64,000 bases of DNA from Hyphomicrobium_B sp001006785 (GTDB lineage: Bacteria > Pseudomonadota > Alphaproteobacteria > Rhizobiales > Hyphomicrobiaceae). A model generated the notes under the pieces. It was not told where the DNA came from, did not search any database, and worked only from the letters and a program-made list of their open reading frames with translations. Positions 25,147 to 34,011 of the stretch are shown here, piece after piece (positions within the stretch are counted from its first letter, which is position 1; each line of letters starts with the position of its first letter). A program made the translations under genes and the position numbers. Location of the stretch: contig NZ_CDHO01000002.1 in NCBI RefSeq assembly GCF_001006785.1, positions 1,054,001 to 1,118,000 of the forward strand, written 5' to 3'.

Positions 25147-26445
25147 ATGACCGGTAAATTTTCAGACAGTGATCTGACACCAATTGCAGGCGGTGGTCTT
25201 TTAGACCGCCGCCTTTTGCTTAAGCGCGGCGCACTCTTTGCGGTCGCCGCGGCGGCGACCGCCGAACCCGCGCGAGGAGACGCCGCGAAACCGGCGCATG
25301 CTGAGGACTTGGCCGATCCGGCTTGGCTACACCGAACAGGTGGCCCGTTCACCAGCTACGGCACGCCGTCGAAATACGAAAAATACGTCGTGCGCAACAT
25401 CGGAGGCAATCGCGAACCCGCTGGCGATGGCGTCTCTTGGACGCCTCTCGAAGATCTCGAAGGCATCGTCACGCCGAGCGGATTGCATTTCGAGCGCCAC
25501 CATAACGGCGTGCCTGATATCGACCCGAAGCAGCACCGCCTCGTGATCCACGGCCGCGTCCGTCGGGAACTTATGTTCACGATCGAAAACCTTCTCCGTT
25601 ATCCGATGCGGTCGCAGTTTTTGTTCATCGAATGCGGCGGCAACAGCAACGCCGGCTGGCATGAGGAACCGATACAGCGCCCCGTCGGATCGTTTCATGG
25701 TCTCGTCTCGTGCTCGGAATGGACGGGCGTACCGCTGTCCATTCTCCTTGACGAAGCGGGCGTCGATGAAGGCGCATCCTGGGTCATCGCAGAGGGCGCC
25801 GATGCCAATCTTTTAAACGTCAGCCTGCCGCTATCGAAACTCATGGATGATGCCATCGTCGGGCTCTATCAAAACGGCGAGCGTCTGCGGCCAGAAAATG
25901 GCTATCCTGTCCGTCTGATCGTGCCGGGCTGGGAGGGCATCACGAATGTCAAATGGCTTCGGCGATTACACGTCACCGACCAGCCCTCCATGACACGCAA
26001 CGAAACAGCGAAGTACACCGAGTTGCTTCCCTCAGGCATCGCGCGAATGTTCACATTCGTGATGGACGCGAAATCGCTGATCACATCGCCGTCGCACGGC
26101 CAAACCCTGGAAGGTCCGGACGTCTATCAGATTCGCGGCCTCGCATGGAGCGGACGTGGCAAGATCGTCAAAGTCGAAGTCTCGGCGGACGCCGGTAAGT
26201 CATGGGCGGAAGCCCTTCTCGATGAGCCGGTGATGACACGCTGCTTCACGCGCTTCCGCATGCCTTGGCATTGGAGCGGGCAGCCCGCAATTCTCAAGAG
26301 CAGGGCAACCGATGAAACCGGCTACGTGCAGCCCGAACGCGACGTTCTTATCAAGGAACGCGGGCGCAACGGCTATTTCCACTACAATGCCATCGTAAGC
26401 TGGGCCGTCGACGAGGACGGGGCAGTCAGCCATGTCTACGCCTAG
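25147..26445 (+). CDS. soxC: SoxC-like sulfane/sulfite dehydrogenase, molybdopterin subunit
   Basis: 432 residues. A Tat-type signal (RRLLLKRGALFAVAAAATAE) precedes an oxidoreductase molybdopterin-binding domain; the Mo-coordinating cysteine is in QFLFIECGGNS (Cys163). The Moco-dimerization domain follows (about 310-425, with GLAWSGRGKIVKVEVSADAG). This is the sulfite oxidase fold; SoxC works with the cytochrome SoxD to oxidize carrier-bound sulfane sulfur in the periplasm. It begins 18 bases after the carrier gene and overlaps the cytochrome gene by 14 bases, so the three products are probably made together. No soxX, soxA or soxB is present in this window. Confidence 0.88.
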   Translation: MTGKFSDSDLTPIAGGGLLDRRLLLKRGALFAVAAAATAEPARGDAAKPAHAEDLADPAWLHRTGGPFTSYGTPSKYEKYVVRNIGGNREPAGDGVSWTPLEDLEGIVTPSGLHFERHHNGVPDIDPKQHRLVIHGRVRRELMFTIENLLRYPMRSQFLFIECGGNSNAGWHEEPIQRPVGSFHGLVSCSEWTGVPLSILLDEAGVDEGASWVIAEGADANLLNVSLPLSKLMDDAIVGLYQNGERLRPENGYPVRLIVPGWEGITNVKWLRRLHVTDQPSMTRNETAKYTELLPSGIARMFTFVMDAKSLITSPSHGQTLEGPDVYQIRGLAWSGRGKIVKVEVSADAGKSWAEALLDEPVMTRCFTRFRMPWHWSGQPAILKSRATDETGYVQPERDVLIKERGRNGYFHYNAIVSWAVDEDGAVSHVYA

Positions 26446-26974
26446 CCTCACAAAGCTCTTCATGTGTCTTGCATGCGTGGTCATAGCGACTGACGCGCAG
26501 GCTCAAAGTCGCGCGCAAGCGCCACAACTCGGAACGCCGATGTCGAAGGCTGACGTTGCCAAATGGGACATCACGGTCTTTCCGGACGGCCGCGGTTTGC
26601 CTCCCGGCCACGGCACGGCGAAAGAGGGCCGAGTTCTCTACCTACAGAAATGTGCAAGCTGTCACGGCGACCAAGGTCAAGGCGCAACGGCGGAAGACCT
26701 CGTCAGCGGCCCGACGCCGCCGACCGCCGGTCACCCGAACAAGGCCATCGGATCGTACTGGCCCTACGCAACGACGATCTTCGATTTTGTCCGGCGCGCT
26801 ATGCCGCCTTCGGCCCCGGGCTCTCTGTCGTCCGATGAACTGTATGCGCTGACGGCTTATCTTCTCGCGGCCAATAAGATCATCTCAGAAAGCGATGAAA
26901 TGGACGCACTCTCTTTACCGAAGGTTGAGATGCCGAACCGCAATGGTTTCGTCCCCATCGACGCCAAGAAGTGA
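26432..26974 (+). CDS. SoxD-like c-type cytochrome, short form
   Basis: 180 residues. A signal peptide (cleavage after DAQAQ) is followed by a single heme c motif CASCH (residues 74-78) and the region FVRRAMPPSAPGSLSSDELY that supplies the axial Met (about residue 123). PMSKADVAKWDITVFPDGRG is typical of SoxD. Classical SoxD has a second heme domain and is about twice this length, so this is the short one-heme version found beside some SoxC proteins. It overlaps the end of soxC by 14 bases, implying translational coupling; it should take electrons from the molybdoenzyme. Confidence 0.85.
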   Translation: MSTPSLTKLFMCLACVVIATDAQAQSRAQAPQLGTPMSKADVAKWDITVFPDGRGLPPGHGTAKEGRVLYLQKCASCHGDQGQGATAEDLVSGPTPPTAGHPNKAIGSYWPYATTIFDFVRRAMPPSAPGSLSSDELYALTAYLLAANKIISESDEMDALSLPKVEMPNRNGFVPIDAKK

Positions 26975-27148
26975 GCCGCCGAAAGCATTTGCACTGTCAT
27001 AATCGGCGCCCGCCGCGCCGGAACGCTCCCGCAGCTCTCGCCCAATCGGCTAACGTCTTTGAATTAGTATTGAAATACCCGCCGACGTGCCCTATTTCCG
27101 GCCCCCAGCGATGCCGCCCAGGCGGCGGATCAAAACAGGAGCGGGCGA

Positions 27149-28363
27149 GTGGACAACGTACTCATCATCGGGGCTGGCGCGGCGGGTTCGGTCGTTGCGA
27201 AAAAATGCGCGATGAACCGCGACGTTTTCAAGAAGATCCATCTTGCCTCGCGCCGCATCGAAAGCTGCAAGAAGGTCAAGGCCGAGTGCGTCTCGCCGAT
27301 CGATATCTCGCAGGTCGATGCCGACAACGTCGCGGAGACGGTGGAGCTTCTCAACAAGGTCAAGCCCGACCTCGTGATCAACATGGCGCTTCCCTACCAG
27401 GATCTGCCGATCATGGACGCCTGCCTCGAAGCCGGCGTCAACTACATGGACACGGCGAACTACGAGCCGCGCGAAGAGGCGAAATTCACGTACAAATATC
27501 AGTGGCCTTACCACGATAAGTTCAAGGCCAAGGGCCTGATGGCCGTTCTCGGCTGCGGTTTCGATCCCGGCGTCACGAACATCTTCTGCGCCTATGCGCA
27601 GGAAAAGCTCTTCGACGAGATTCACACCATCGACATCATCGACTGCAACGCCGGCAGCCACGGCAAGGCCTTCGCGACCAATTTCAATCCGGAGATCAAT
27701 CTCCGCGAAGTGACCCAGCGCGGCAAATACTGGAAGAACGGCGAATGGATCGAGATCGACCCGCTGTCGATTTCGACAATGATCGACTATCCGGAAGTCG
27801 GGCCGGTCAAGTCTTACCTGATCTATCACGAGGAAGAGGAAAGCCTCGTCGAGAACATCAAGGGCCTGGAGCAGATCCGCTTCTGGATGACGTTCTCCGA
27901 CAACTACATCAAGCACCTCGAAGTGCTCGAGAACGTCGGCATGACGCGCATCGATCCCGTCATGTACAAGGGCAACCCCGTCATTCCGATGGAATTCCTG
28001 AAATCGCTCCTGCCGGAGCCGTCGTCGCTTGCCGAGAACTACACCGGCAAAACGTCGATCGGTGTCGTGCTGAAAGGCGAAAAGAAGGGCAAGAAAAAGC
28101 GCTACATGATCTGGAACGTCTGCGACCACGCCGAGACCAACAAGGAAGTCGGCGCGCAGGCCGTGTCCTACACCACCGGCGTGCCGCCCGTCGTCGGCGC
28201 CATCATGATGTTCCGCAAGGAATGGAAGGGTAAAGGCGTGTTCAACGTCGAGCAGTTGCCGCCCGTGCCGTTCCTGGAAGAGCTTGGCAAGCAGGGCCTG
28301 CCGTGGCACGTGGAAGAGATCGAGAAACACGATCAGAAGAAGCTCTTTGCCGTCGAGACCTGA
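27149..28363 (+). CDS. Saccharopine dehydrogenase-like; carboxynorspermidine dehydrogenase
   Basis: 404 residues from the GTG at 27149, with AGGAG placed eight bases upstream. The N-terminal Rossmann motif NVLIIGAGAAGSVVAKKCA binds NAD(P)H. PYQDLPIMDACLEAGVNYMD and GCGFDPGVTNIFCAYAQ are typical of the carboxynorspermidine synthase branch. The enzyme reductively condenses aspartate semialdehyde with a diamine to make carboxy(nor)spermidine in the cytoplasm. The decarboxylase gene nspC lies one gene downstream, which fixes the pathway better than sequence alone. Codon choice is more biased than in neighbours, suggesting high expression. Confidence 0.9.
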   Translation: MDNVLIIGAGAAGSVVAKKCAMNRDVFKKIHLASRRIESCKKVKAECVSPIDISQVDADNVAETVELLNKVKPDLVINMALPYQDLPIMDACLEAGVNYMDTANYEPREEAKFTYKYQWPYHDKFKAKGLMAVLGCGFDPGVTNIFCAYAQEKLFDEIHTIDIIDCNAGSHGKAFATNFNPEINLREVTQRGKYWKNGEWIEIDPLSISTMIDYPEVGPVKSYLIYHEEEESLVENIKGLEQIRFWMTFSDNYIKHLEVLENVGMTRIDPVMYKGNPVIPMEFLKSLLPEPSSLAENYTGKTSIGVVLKGEKKGKKKRYMIWNVCDHAETNKEVGAQAVSYTTGVPPVVGAIMMFRKEWKGKGVFNVEQLPPVPFLEELGKQGLPWHVEEIEKHDQKKLFAVET

Positions 28364-28800
28364 TGAGCGAAGCCGACATTCTCAGCGTTCGCAACGACGT
28401 GACCGGGCTCGTCATCTCGGTCGTGTCCGTTAGCTTCGGAATGATTTCGGCTTACATCGCCGGGCTCTGGCTGTTTCTGCGCGAAGCGCCGCTGTTCCTT
28501 CGGCTTCTCGCGTTCGCGCTGCTGTCGTGCGGCTTGGCCTTCATGGGCGCCGTGACGGCAGGCTTGAACGGTCTCCTGATCGGCACCGATCACGCCTGGG
28601 CGAAGTTGGCGGCGCGGGCGACGGACATCGACAATTTCGGAGATGTCCGACCGCCCTGGCTATACGGCTTGAGCCTTTACGAAGCGTCGGCAGGGCTCGG
28701 TGCATTGGCGTTTGGCGCGATCTATCTGGCGCTCGCGTATCTGACGTTCGTCTACAAATGGCCCGGCACGACCGCCGGCCCCGTTCGCGTTACGAATTAG
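28363..28800 (+). CDS. Small integral membrane protein in the carboxynorspermidine operon
   Basis: 145 residues from the ATG at 28363, which overlaps the preceding stop by one base (TGATG). Three hydrophobic helices are evident: about 15-37, 43-72 and 107-132. Between the second and third is a polar stretch with DHAWAKLAARATDIDNFGDV, and the C-terminal tail is short and soluble. No family is recognised. Its location inside the dehydrogenase-decarboxylase operon suggests a role linked to polyamines, such as membrane association or transport, but this is only context. It could equally be a passenger gene. Confidence 0.7.
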   Translation: MSEADILSVRNDVTGLVISVVSVSFGMISAYIAGLWLFLREAPLFLRLLAFALLSCGLAFMGAVTAGLNGLLIGTDHAWAKLAARATDIDNFGDVRPPWLYGLSLYEASAGLGALAFGAIYLALAYLTFVYKWPGTTAGPVRVTN

Positions 28801-28818
28801 CGCGAGTTCGAACTCGAA

Positions 28819-30000
28819 TTGGTGGCAGGATTGGCAGAGACCTCAGAGCTTCTGGTGCAGTCGTCGGATTGGGTGCAGAGCATCGCAACGCCGTCGTACG
28901 TGCTCGACATGGCGGCGCTCAAGCGCAACCTCGCGCGCGCGGCTGAGATCAAGCGCGAAGCCGGTTGCAAGATTTTGCTCGCGACGAAGGCCTTCGCGCT
29001 CCCCGCAGCCTTCCCCGTGATGCGCGAAGTGCTCGACGGCACGACGGCCAGCGGCGAGTACGAAGCCCGCCTCGGCCACGAGGAATTCGGCAAGGAAGTG
29101 CACGTCTATTCGCCGGCCTATGCACCGGGCGAAGTCGAACGTCTGACAAAGCTGGCGCAGCACATCTATTTCAACTCGCCGGAGCAGATCGAAAAAAATC
29201 TCGCGACTTTGAAAGCGCATCCGAACGTCAGCGTCGGCCTCCGCATCAATCCCGGCTACTCCAACGCCACGCTCGGCGGCGCGCTTTACGATCCGTGCGC
29301 ACCCTACTCGCGCTTCGGCGCGACGCACGAGATGCTCGACCGCGTACACTGGGAGCACGTCGGTATCCTTCACGCGCATTCGCTCTGCGAATCCGGCGAC
29401 GCCGGATCGGTCGGCCTCATCGAACACGTCGCACGCGCATTTCCGGACTATATCCGCCGTGTCGATGCGGTGAACTTCGGCGGCGGCCATTTCATCAACA
29501 AGCCGGGATACGACATCCAGAAACTGATCGCGGCGATCAAGGCATTCCGGCGCGAGTTCAATGTCGAGGTCATTCTTGAGCCCGGCGCGGGTCACGTCGT
29601 CGATGCGGGCTATCTGGTCGCGACCGTCCTCGATCTTCATCACAACGAGAAAGACATCGCGATCCTCGACGCTTCGGCGTCAACGCATATGCCGGACGTG
29701 CTCGAAGTCCCCTACACACCCTCGATCGTCGGCGCCGGTGCACCCGGCGAAAAACCGCACTCCTATATTCTCGGCGGCAAAACCTGCATGACCGGAGACA
29801 TCATCGGCGAATATTCCTTCGACCGGCCGCTGAAGCCGGGCGACCGGCTCGTCTTCACCGACATGATGCAATATTCCTTCGTCAAGAATAACACGTTCAA
29901 CGGCGTGCCTTTGCCGGACCTCGCGGTCTTGAACGAAGATAACACGTGCACCGTACTCCGCGCATTCGGCTACGATGAATTCCGTCGCCGCCTCGGCTGA
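28819..30000 (+). CDS. nspC: Carboxynorspermidine decarboxylase
   Basis: 393 residues; a PLP-dependent fold III decarboxylase that converts carboxynorspermidine or carboxyspermidine to the free triamine. The lysine that binds PLP is in KILLATKAFA (Lys57), the phosphate loop is VILEPGAGHV, and the catalytic cysteine region is HAHSLCESGD. The sequence TPSYVLDMAALKRNL near the start is characteristic of NspC. It begins 18 bases after the membrane protein gene. The start is either TTG at 28819 or the adjacent GTG at 28822. Together with the dehydrogenase it completes an ornithine/SAM-independent triamine route. Confidence 0.93.
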   Translation: MVAGLAETSELLVQSSDWVQSIATPSYVLDMAALKRNLARAAEIKREAGCKILLATKAFALPAAFPVMREVLDGTTASGEYEARLGHEEFGKEVHVYSPAYAPGEVERLTKLAQHIYFNSPEQIEKNLATLKAHPNVSVGLRINPGYSNATLGGALYDPCAPYSRFGATHEMLDRVHWEHVGILHAHSLCESGDAGSVGLIEHVARAFPDYIRRVDAVNFGGGHFINKPGYDIQKLIAAIKAFRREFNVEVILEPGAGHVVDAGYLVATVLDLHHNEKDIAILDASASTHMPDVLEVPYTPSIVGAGAPGEKPHSYILGGKTCMTGDIIGEYSFDRPLKPGDRLVFTDMMQYSFVKNNTFNGVPLPDLAVLNEDNTCTVLRAFGYDEFRRRLG

Positions 30001-30016
30001 GTTCGCGGGATAGCCA

Positions 30017-30059
30017 TTCGCCGGACGATTAGTTATTGTCGCCTTGATCGTCCGGCGAA
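30017..30059. repeat. Long perfect inverted repeat between nspC and pepN
   Basis: Arms TTCGCCGGACGAT and ATCGTCCGGCGAA pair over 13 bases around a 17-base loop. No T tract follows on either strand, so a simple terminator is unlikely; it may be an RNA stem in the pepN leader, a processing site or a binding site. It begins 17 bases after the nspC stop. Confidence 0.6.
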
Positions 30060-30094
30060 CCCAATCCGAAGCAATTGCCGGCGCCGGGGCGCAC

Positions 30095-32752
30095 ATGAAA
30101 TCAGAACATCCTAAGCCAGTTCTTCTCGCTGATTACCGCGCGCCCGAATACCTGATCGATACCGTCAACCTCGACATCGCGCTCGATCCGACAAAAACGC
30201 GCGTCGTCTCGAAACTGTCGATCCGCCGCAATCCGCAGTCGAAAAACGCCGCTAAAGCGCCGCTGAGACTCGACGGCGAATTGCTGCATCTCGAAAGCAT
30301 TTCGCTCAACGGCAAGAAGCTGCGTCGCCCCGCCTACGCGATCGACGACACCGGCCTGACGATCGCGTCGCCGCCAAAAGAGCCGTTTACGCTTGAAGTG
30401 ACGACGATCGTAAATCCCGAGAAAAACACGGCGCTCCAGGGAATCTATCTGTCGCGCGGCGTCTATTGCTCGCAATGCGAAGCGCAGGGCTTCCGCCGCA
30501 TCACCTATTTCCTCGACCGGCCGGATGTTCTCGCGCGCTACACCGTGCGCCTCGAAGCTGACATCGCAACCGCGCCAATTCTGCTCGCCAACGGCAATCC
30601 GGTCGCGCGTGGCACGCTGCCTGGCCGCAAGCGTCACTACGCCGTTTGGCACGATCCGCATCCGAAGCCGTCTTACCTGTTCGCAATCGTCGGCGGCGAT
30701 CTCGCGCTGCTGGATTCGACCTTTACGACCAAGTCGGGCCGCAAGGTCGATCTCGGCATCTACGTTGAGCATGGCAAGGAAGCGCGCGCGCATTGGGCGA
30801 TGGATTCTCTCAAGCGCTCGATGCGGTGGGACGAAACCCGCTTCGGCCGCGAATACGATCTCGACGTCTTCAACATCGTCGCCGTGTCCGATTTCAACAT
30901 GGGCGCGATGGAGAACAAAGGCCTCAACATCTTCAACGACCGCCTGATCCTCGCGTCCGCGGAAACGGCAACGGACACGACTTACGAATCGATCGAAAGC
31001 GTCGTCGCGCACGAGTATTTTCACAACTGGACCGGCAACCGCATCACGTGCCGCGACTGGTTCCAGCTCTGTCTCAAGGAAGGTCTGACCGTCTATCGCG
31101 ATCAGGAATTTTCCGCCGAAAGCCGCAGCCGCACAGTTCAGCGCATCACCGACGTTCGCCAACTGCGCGCCCTGCAATTCCCTGAGGATCAAGGCCCGCT
31201 CTCGCATCCCGTGCGACCGGACACCTACATCGAGATCAACAATTTCTATACGGCGACCGTCTACGAAAAAGGCGCCGAAGTCGTGCGCATGATCGAGACG
31301 ATCCTCGGGCGCGAAAAATTCCGCGCCGGGATGGATCTCTATTTCGAGCGCCACGACGGACAGGCCGTCACCATCGAAGATTTCGTCGCGTGCTTCGCCG
31401 ACGTGAGCGATCTCGACTTTTCACAATTCATGCGCTGGTACACGCAAAGCGGCACGCCCGAACTTGTCTGCGATCTGACGTTCGACCGCCGCAAGAAAGC
31501 CGCCGAGCTCACTGTGCATCAGACGCTGAAGCCCTCACACGGCAAGGCCAAGAAGCAGCCGCAGTTCGTGCCGCTGGCAATCGCCCTCCTCGGCGAAAAC
31601 GGCAACGAAATGGATTTCACCGTCGAAGAGGGTGAGGAAATCCGTCCAGGCGTTCTCGCCGTCACCGACCGCACGACAAAGTTTCGTTTTGGCAACGTCA
31701 CCTCGCGCCCCGTTCCTTCGCTGCTCAGGAATTTCTCGGCGCCGGTCAATGTCACGATCGCGCTCTCGGACGACGATCTCGCCTTCACGATGCATCACGA
31801 CAGCGACCTCTTCAATCGCTGGCAGGCGAGCAACAAGTACGCCTCGCGGAGCATCCTGACCTTGCTCGACGCAAAACGGCCAAAGCCGCTTGTCGCCTCC
31901 AAGGCAGCAAAGTTCGCCGCAGCGCTGGAGCACGCACTTCGCAATCCTGACCTCGACGACGCCTACAAGGCCGAGCTTCTGAAACTCCCCTCCGTTTCCG
32001 ACGTATCGCGCGAGAAGGCCGCCCGCGTCGATCACGCCGCGATCTTCGAAGCGCATCGCGCCTTCAGCGGCGCGGTTGCCGAAAAGCTCGCCGACACGCT
32101 GGACGACGTTTATGCCCGCACCTCGAACGGTCGAAAATTTTCACCCGACGCCAAAAGTGCTGGACGGCGTGCACTGAGGAACGCAGCACTGTCGCTGATG
32201 ACGATGCGCGGAACGGACGAAGATTACGCTCGCCTCGAAACGCACTATCGCAAATCCTCGAACATGACGGACGCGGCGCACGCTCTGGTCCTCATCGCCG
32301 GGGTGGACGCGCCGGCGCGCGAGAGCGTCATTCAGCACTTCTTCGAGCGCTGGAAAGACGATCATCTCGTGATCGACACGTGGTTCTCAGCGCAGGCGCA
32401 GTCGCCCCGCGCCGAAACACTGGATGACGTCAAAGCCCTTTGCGCGCATCCCCTCTTCAAGATCACGACCCCGAACAAGGTCAGAGCATTGATTGGCGCA
32501 TTCGCGATGGGCAATCCGTTGCAATTCAACAGGGCCGACGGCGCGGGATACGATTTCCTCGCCGAGAAAGTTTTAGCGATCGACGCCCTCAATCCGCAGG
32601 TCGCATCGCGCATGCTCGGGGCATTCCGAAGCTACCGCTCGCTCGAGCCGAAACGCAAAAACCGGGCAAAAGCCGCCTTGAAGCGAGTTGCAGACGCCAC
32701 GCACCTCTCGCGTGACTGCCGCGAGATCGTCTCCCGCATGCTTGAGGACTAA
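30095..32752 (+). CDS. pepN: Aminopeptidase N
   Basis: 885 residues from the ATG at 30095. Upstream in-frame starts lie inside the inverted repeat and give no family sequence. M1 zinc metallopeptidase: substrate motif GAMEN begins near residue 270 and zinc site HEYFHNW begins at about His306, with the distal Glu in KEGLTVYRDQEF. The long C-terminal part matches the PepN-type ARM-like domain (ARESVIQHFFERWKDD and SRMLGAFRSY), and the length equals E. coli PepN. It removes N-terminal residues from peptides in the cytoplasm during protein turnover. It is probably transcribed from its own promoter or by read-through from nspC. Confidence 0.96.
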   Translation: MKSEHPKPVLLADYRAPEYLIDTVNLDIALDPTKTRVVSKLSIRRNPQSKNAAKAPLRLDGELLHLESISLNGKKLRRPAYAIDDTGLTIASPPKEPFTLEVTTIVNPEKNTALQGIYLSRGVYCSQCEAQGFRRITYFLDRPDVLARYTVRLEADIATAPILLANGNPVARGTLPGRKRHYAVWHDPHPKPSYLFAIVGGDLALLDSTFTTKSGRKVDLGIYVEHGKEARAHWAMDSLKRSMRWDETRFGREYDLDVFNIVAVSDFNMGAMENKGLNIFNDRLILASAETATDTTYESIESVVAHEYFHNWTGNRITCRDWFQLCLKEGLTVYRDQEFSAESRSRTVQRITDVRQLRALQFPEDQGPLSHPVRPDTYIEINNFYTATVYEKGAEVVRMIETILGREKFRAGMDLYFERHDGQAVTIEDFVACFADVSDLDFSQFMRWYTQSGTPELVCDLTFDRRKKAAELTVHQTLKPSHGKAKKQPQFVPLAIALLGENGNEMDFTVEEGEEIRPGVLAVTDRTTKFRFGNVTSRPVPSLLRNFSAPVNVTIALSDDDLAFTMHHDSDLFNRWQASNKYASRSILTLLDAKRPKPLVASKAAKFAAALEHALRNPDLDDAYKAELLKLPSVSDVSREKAARVDHAAIFEAHRAFSGAVAEKLADTLDDVYARTSNGRKFSPDAKSAGRRALRNAALSLMTMRGTDEDYARLETHYRKSSNMTDAAHALVLIAGVDAPARESVIQHFFERWKDDHLVIDTWFSAQAQSPRAETLDDVKALCAHPLFKITTPNKVRALIGAFAMGNPLQFNRADGAGYDFLAEKVLAIDALNPQVASRMLGAFRSYRSLEPKRKNRAKAALKRVADATHLSRDCREIVSRMLED

Positions 32753-32940
32753 CTCGCGACGCCAAACATGGCGTCATGATTTTGCTCAATGCCACGCTTT
32801 CGAGATTTGATTCTCTGCCGATTTTTTCTCCCTCGACAGGTGAGTCGCAAATCGGTGATTGTCGAATCAATGGCACGCGGGACCGATTCGGTTCCGGCCA
32901 GGATTGGGGCACTTACAAAATTCGGCAGGGGAATTGGAAG

Positions 32941-33963
32941 ATGGCGCGGACTTGGTCCGTTCCTCAACGGGGGAACTTTGCCAGCTTGACCGCAGACCGG
33001 ACGCGCGCGCACGCGCTGCCCCGGGCCCTGCTACAGGCAAGCCGCCGCGATATCCGGCGCACCCCGCTGCTGATGGTATCCGCTCTGCTGACGGCGATCG
33101 GCATTGCTGTCCTGAACATTGATTCGCAATCGCTGGGAACAATACTGCTCGTAGCTGGCGCGGGGCTGGCGGGTGCACTCATCCTGTGCTCCGGAGAGAC
33201 GTCGGACGCCTCGACGGGCCAGATCAAAGCCGCCCACAAACCCGAAGCTGCCCGATTCACCGAACTCCTTGCCGAGCCTCAGTCAAATGCAGGCCTCGAC
33301 CGCGCTGCCTGGGCGAAACTGACCGCTCACATGAGCCACGAACTTCGCACCCCCTTGAATGCGGTTCTCGGCTTTTCCGAACTGATGTCGAAGGAAGTCT
33401 TCGGCCCCCTCGGATCGAGCGCCTACGGCGACTATGCTCGCGACATCCATGCCAGCGGCCGCGTACTGTTGAAATCGGCGGAAGACGCCCTAGCCATTAC
33501 GGCCCTGCTGACGGCCCCCTCTCGCAAGGGAACGCCGCAGTCCTGCCAGCTCAAATTCATCGTCGATGAGGCCTGCGCGTTTGCCGCCTGCGATCTCGAA
33601 GCTCGCGCCATCACGATCGATTGTGATGTCGATGCCGACCTCGCTGTCATCGGCGACGCTCAGGCTGTTCGGCAGATGCTAATTAACCTTTTGGCTCAAG
33701 CGTCGCGCAATGCCTGCTCGGGCGCGGTCGTCCGCATCGATGTGCGAACCTCGAACGACACCGCCGAACTCTCAATCAAATTGTCTGGTCAGGAATGCAC
33801 CAGCGCCGCAATCGACGACGACTTCCCCATGATCCTCGCACGGACGCTGTGCGAGCTCTCGAATGCCGAGCTTCGGATCAGCAACACACCTGAAGGTGTT
33901 CGCTCTTGGTCCGTGCAATTCATTGCAGCGACCCAGAATGACCTGTTCTCGGGACGCGCCTGA
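32941..33963 (+). CDS. Histidine kinase-like membrane protein with degenerate ATPase domain
   Basis: 340 residues from the ATG at 32941 (GGGGAATTGGAAG upstream). Two hydrophobic segments (about 43-60 and 66-84) anchor it. The phosphoacceptor box MSHELRTPLNAVLGFSELM (His133) is intact. The ATPase part is not: the N-box reads QMLINLLAQASRNA instead of NLLxNAxK, and no DxGxG or GxGxGL glycine box is found before the C-terminus. It may accept phosphate from, or bind, another kinase without hydrolysing ATP itself, as in pseudokinase or phosphotransferase-type proteins. No response regulator is adjacent. Confidence 0.8.
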   Translation: MARTWSVPQRGNFASLTADRTRAHALPRALLQASRRDIRRTPLLMVSALLTAIGIAVLNIDSQSLGTILLVAGAGLAGALILCSGETSDASTGQIKAAHKPEAARFTELLAEPQSNAGLDRAAWAKLTAHMSHELRTPLNAVLGFSELMSKEVFGPLGSSAYGDYARDIHASGRVLLKSAEDALAITALLTAPSRKGTPQSCQLKFIVDEACAFAACDLEARAITIDCDVDADLAVIGDAQAVRQMLINLLAQASRNACSGAVVRIDVRTSNDTAELSIKLSGQECTSAAIDDDFPMILARTLCELSNAELRISNTPEGVRSWSVQFIAATQNDLFSGRA

Positions 33964-34011
33964 ACCGCAGGCAAGCTCTTCGAGACGGCGGCCGCTTTTA
34001 AGTGTGCGGTT

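Noticed and set aside
27092..28330. 412-codon minus-strand frame opposite the carboxynorspermidine dehydrogenase
   Set aside because: The plus strand encodes a recognizable enzyme with a ribosome binding site; the antisense product is Val/Asp/Arg-rich and matches nothing.
30044..30094. Upstream TTG start for pepN
   Set aside because: It begins inside the right arm of the inverted repeat and encodes residues unlike PepN; the ATG at 30095 gives the usual length.
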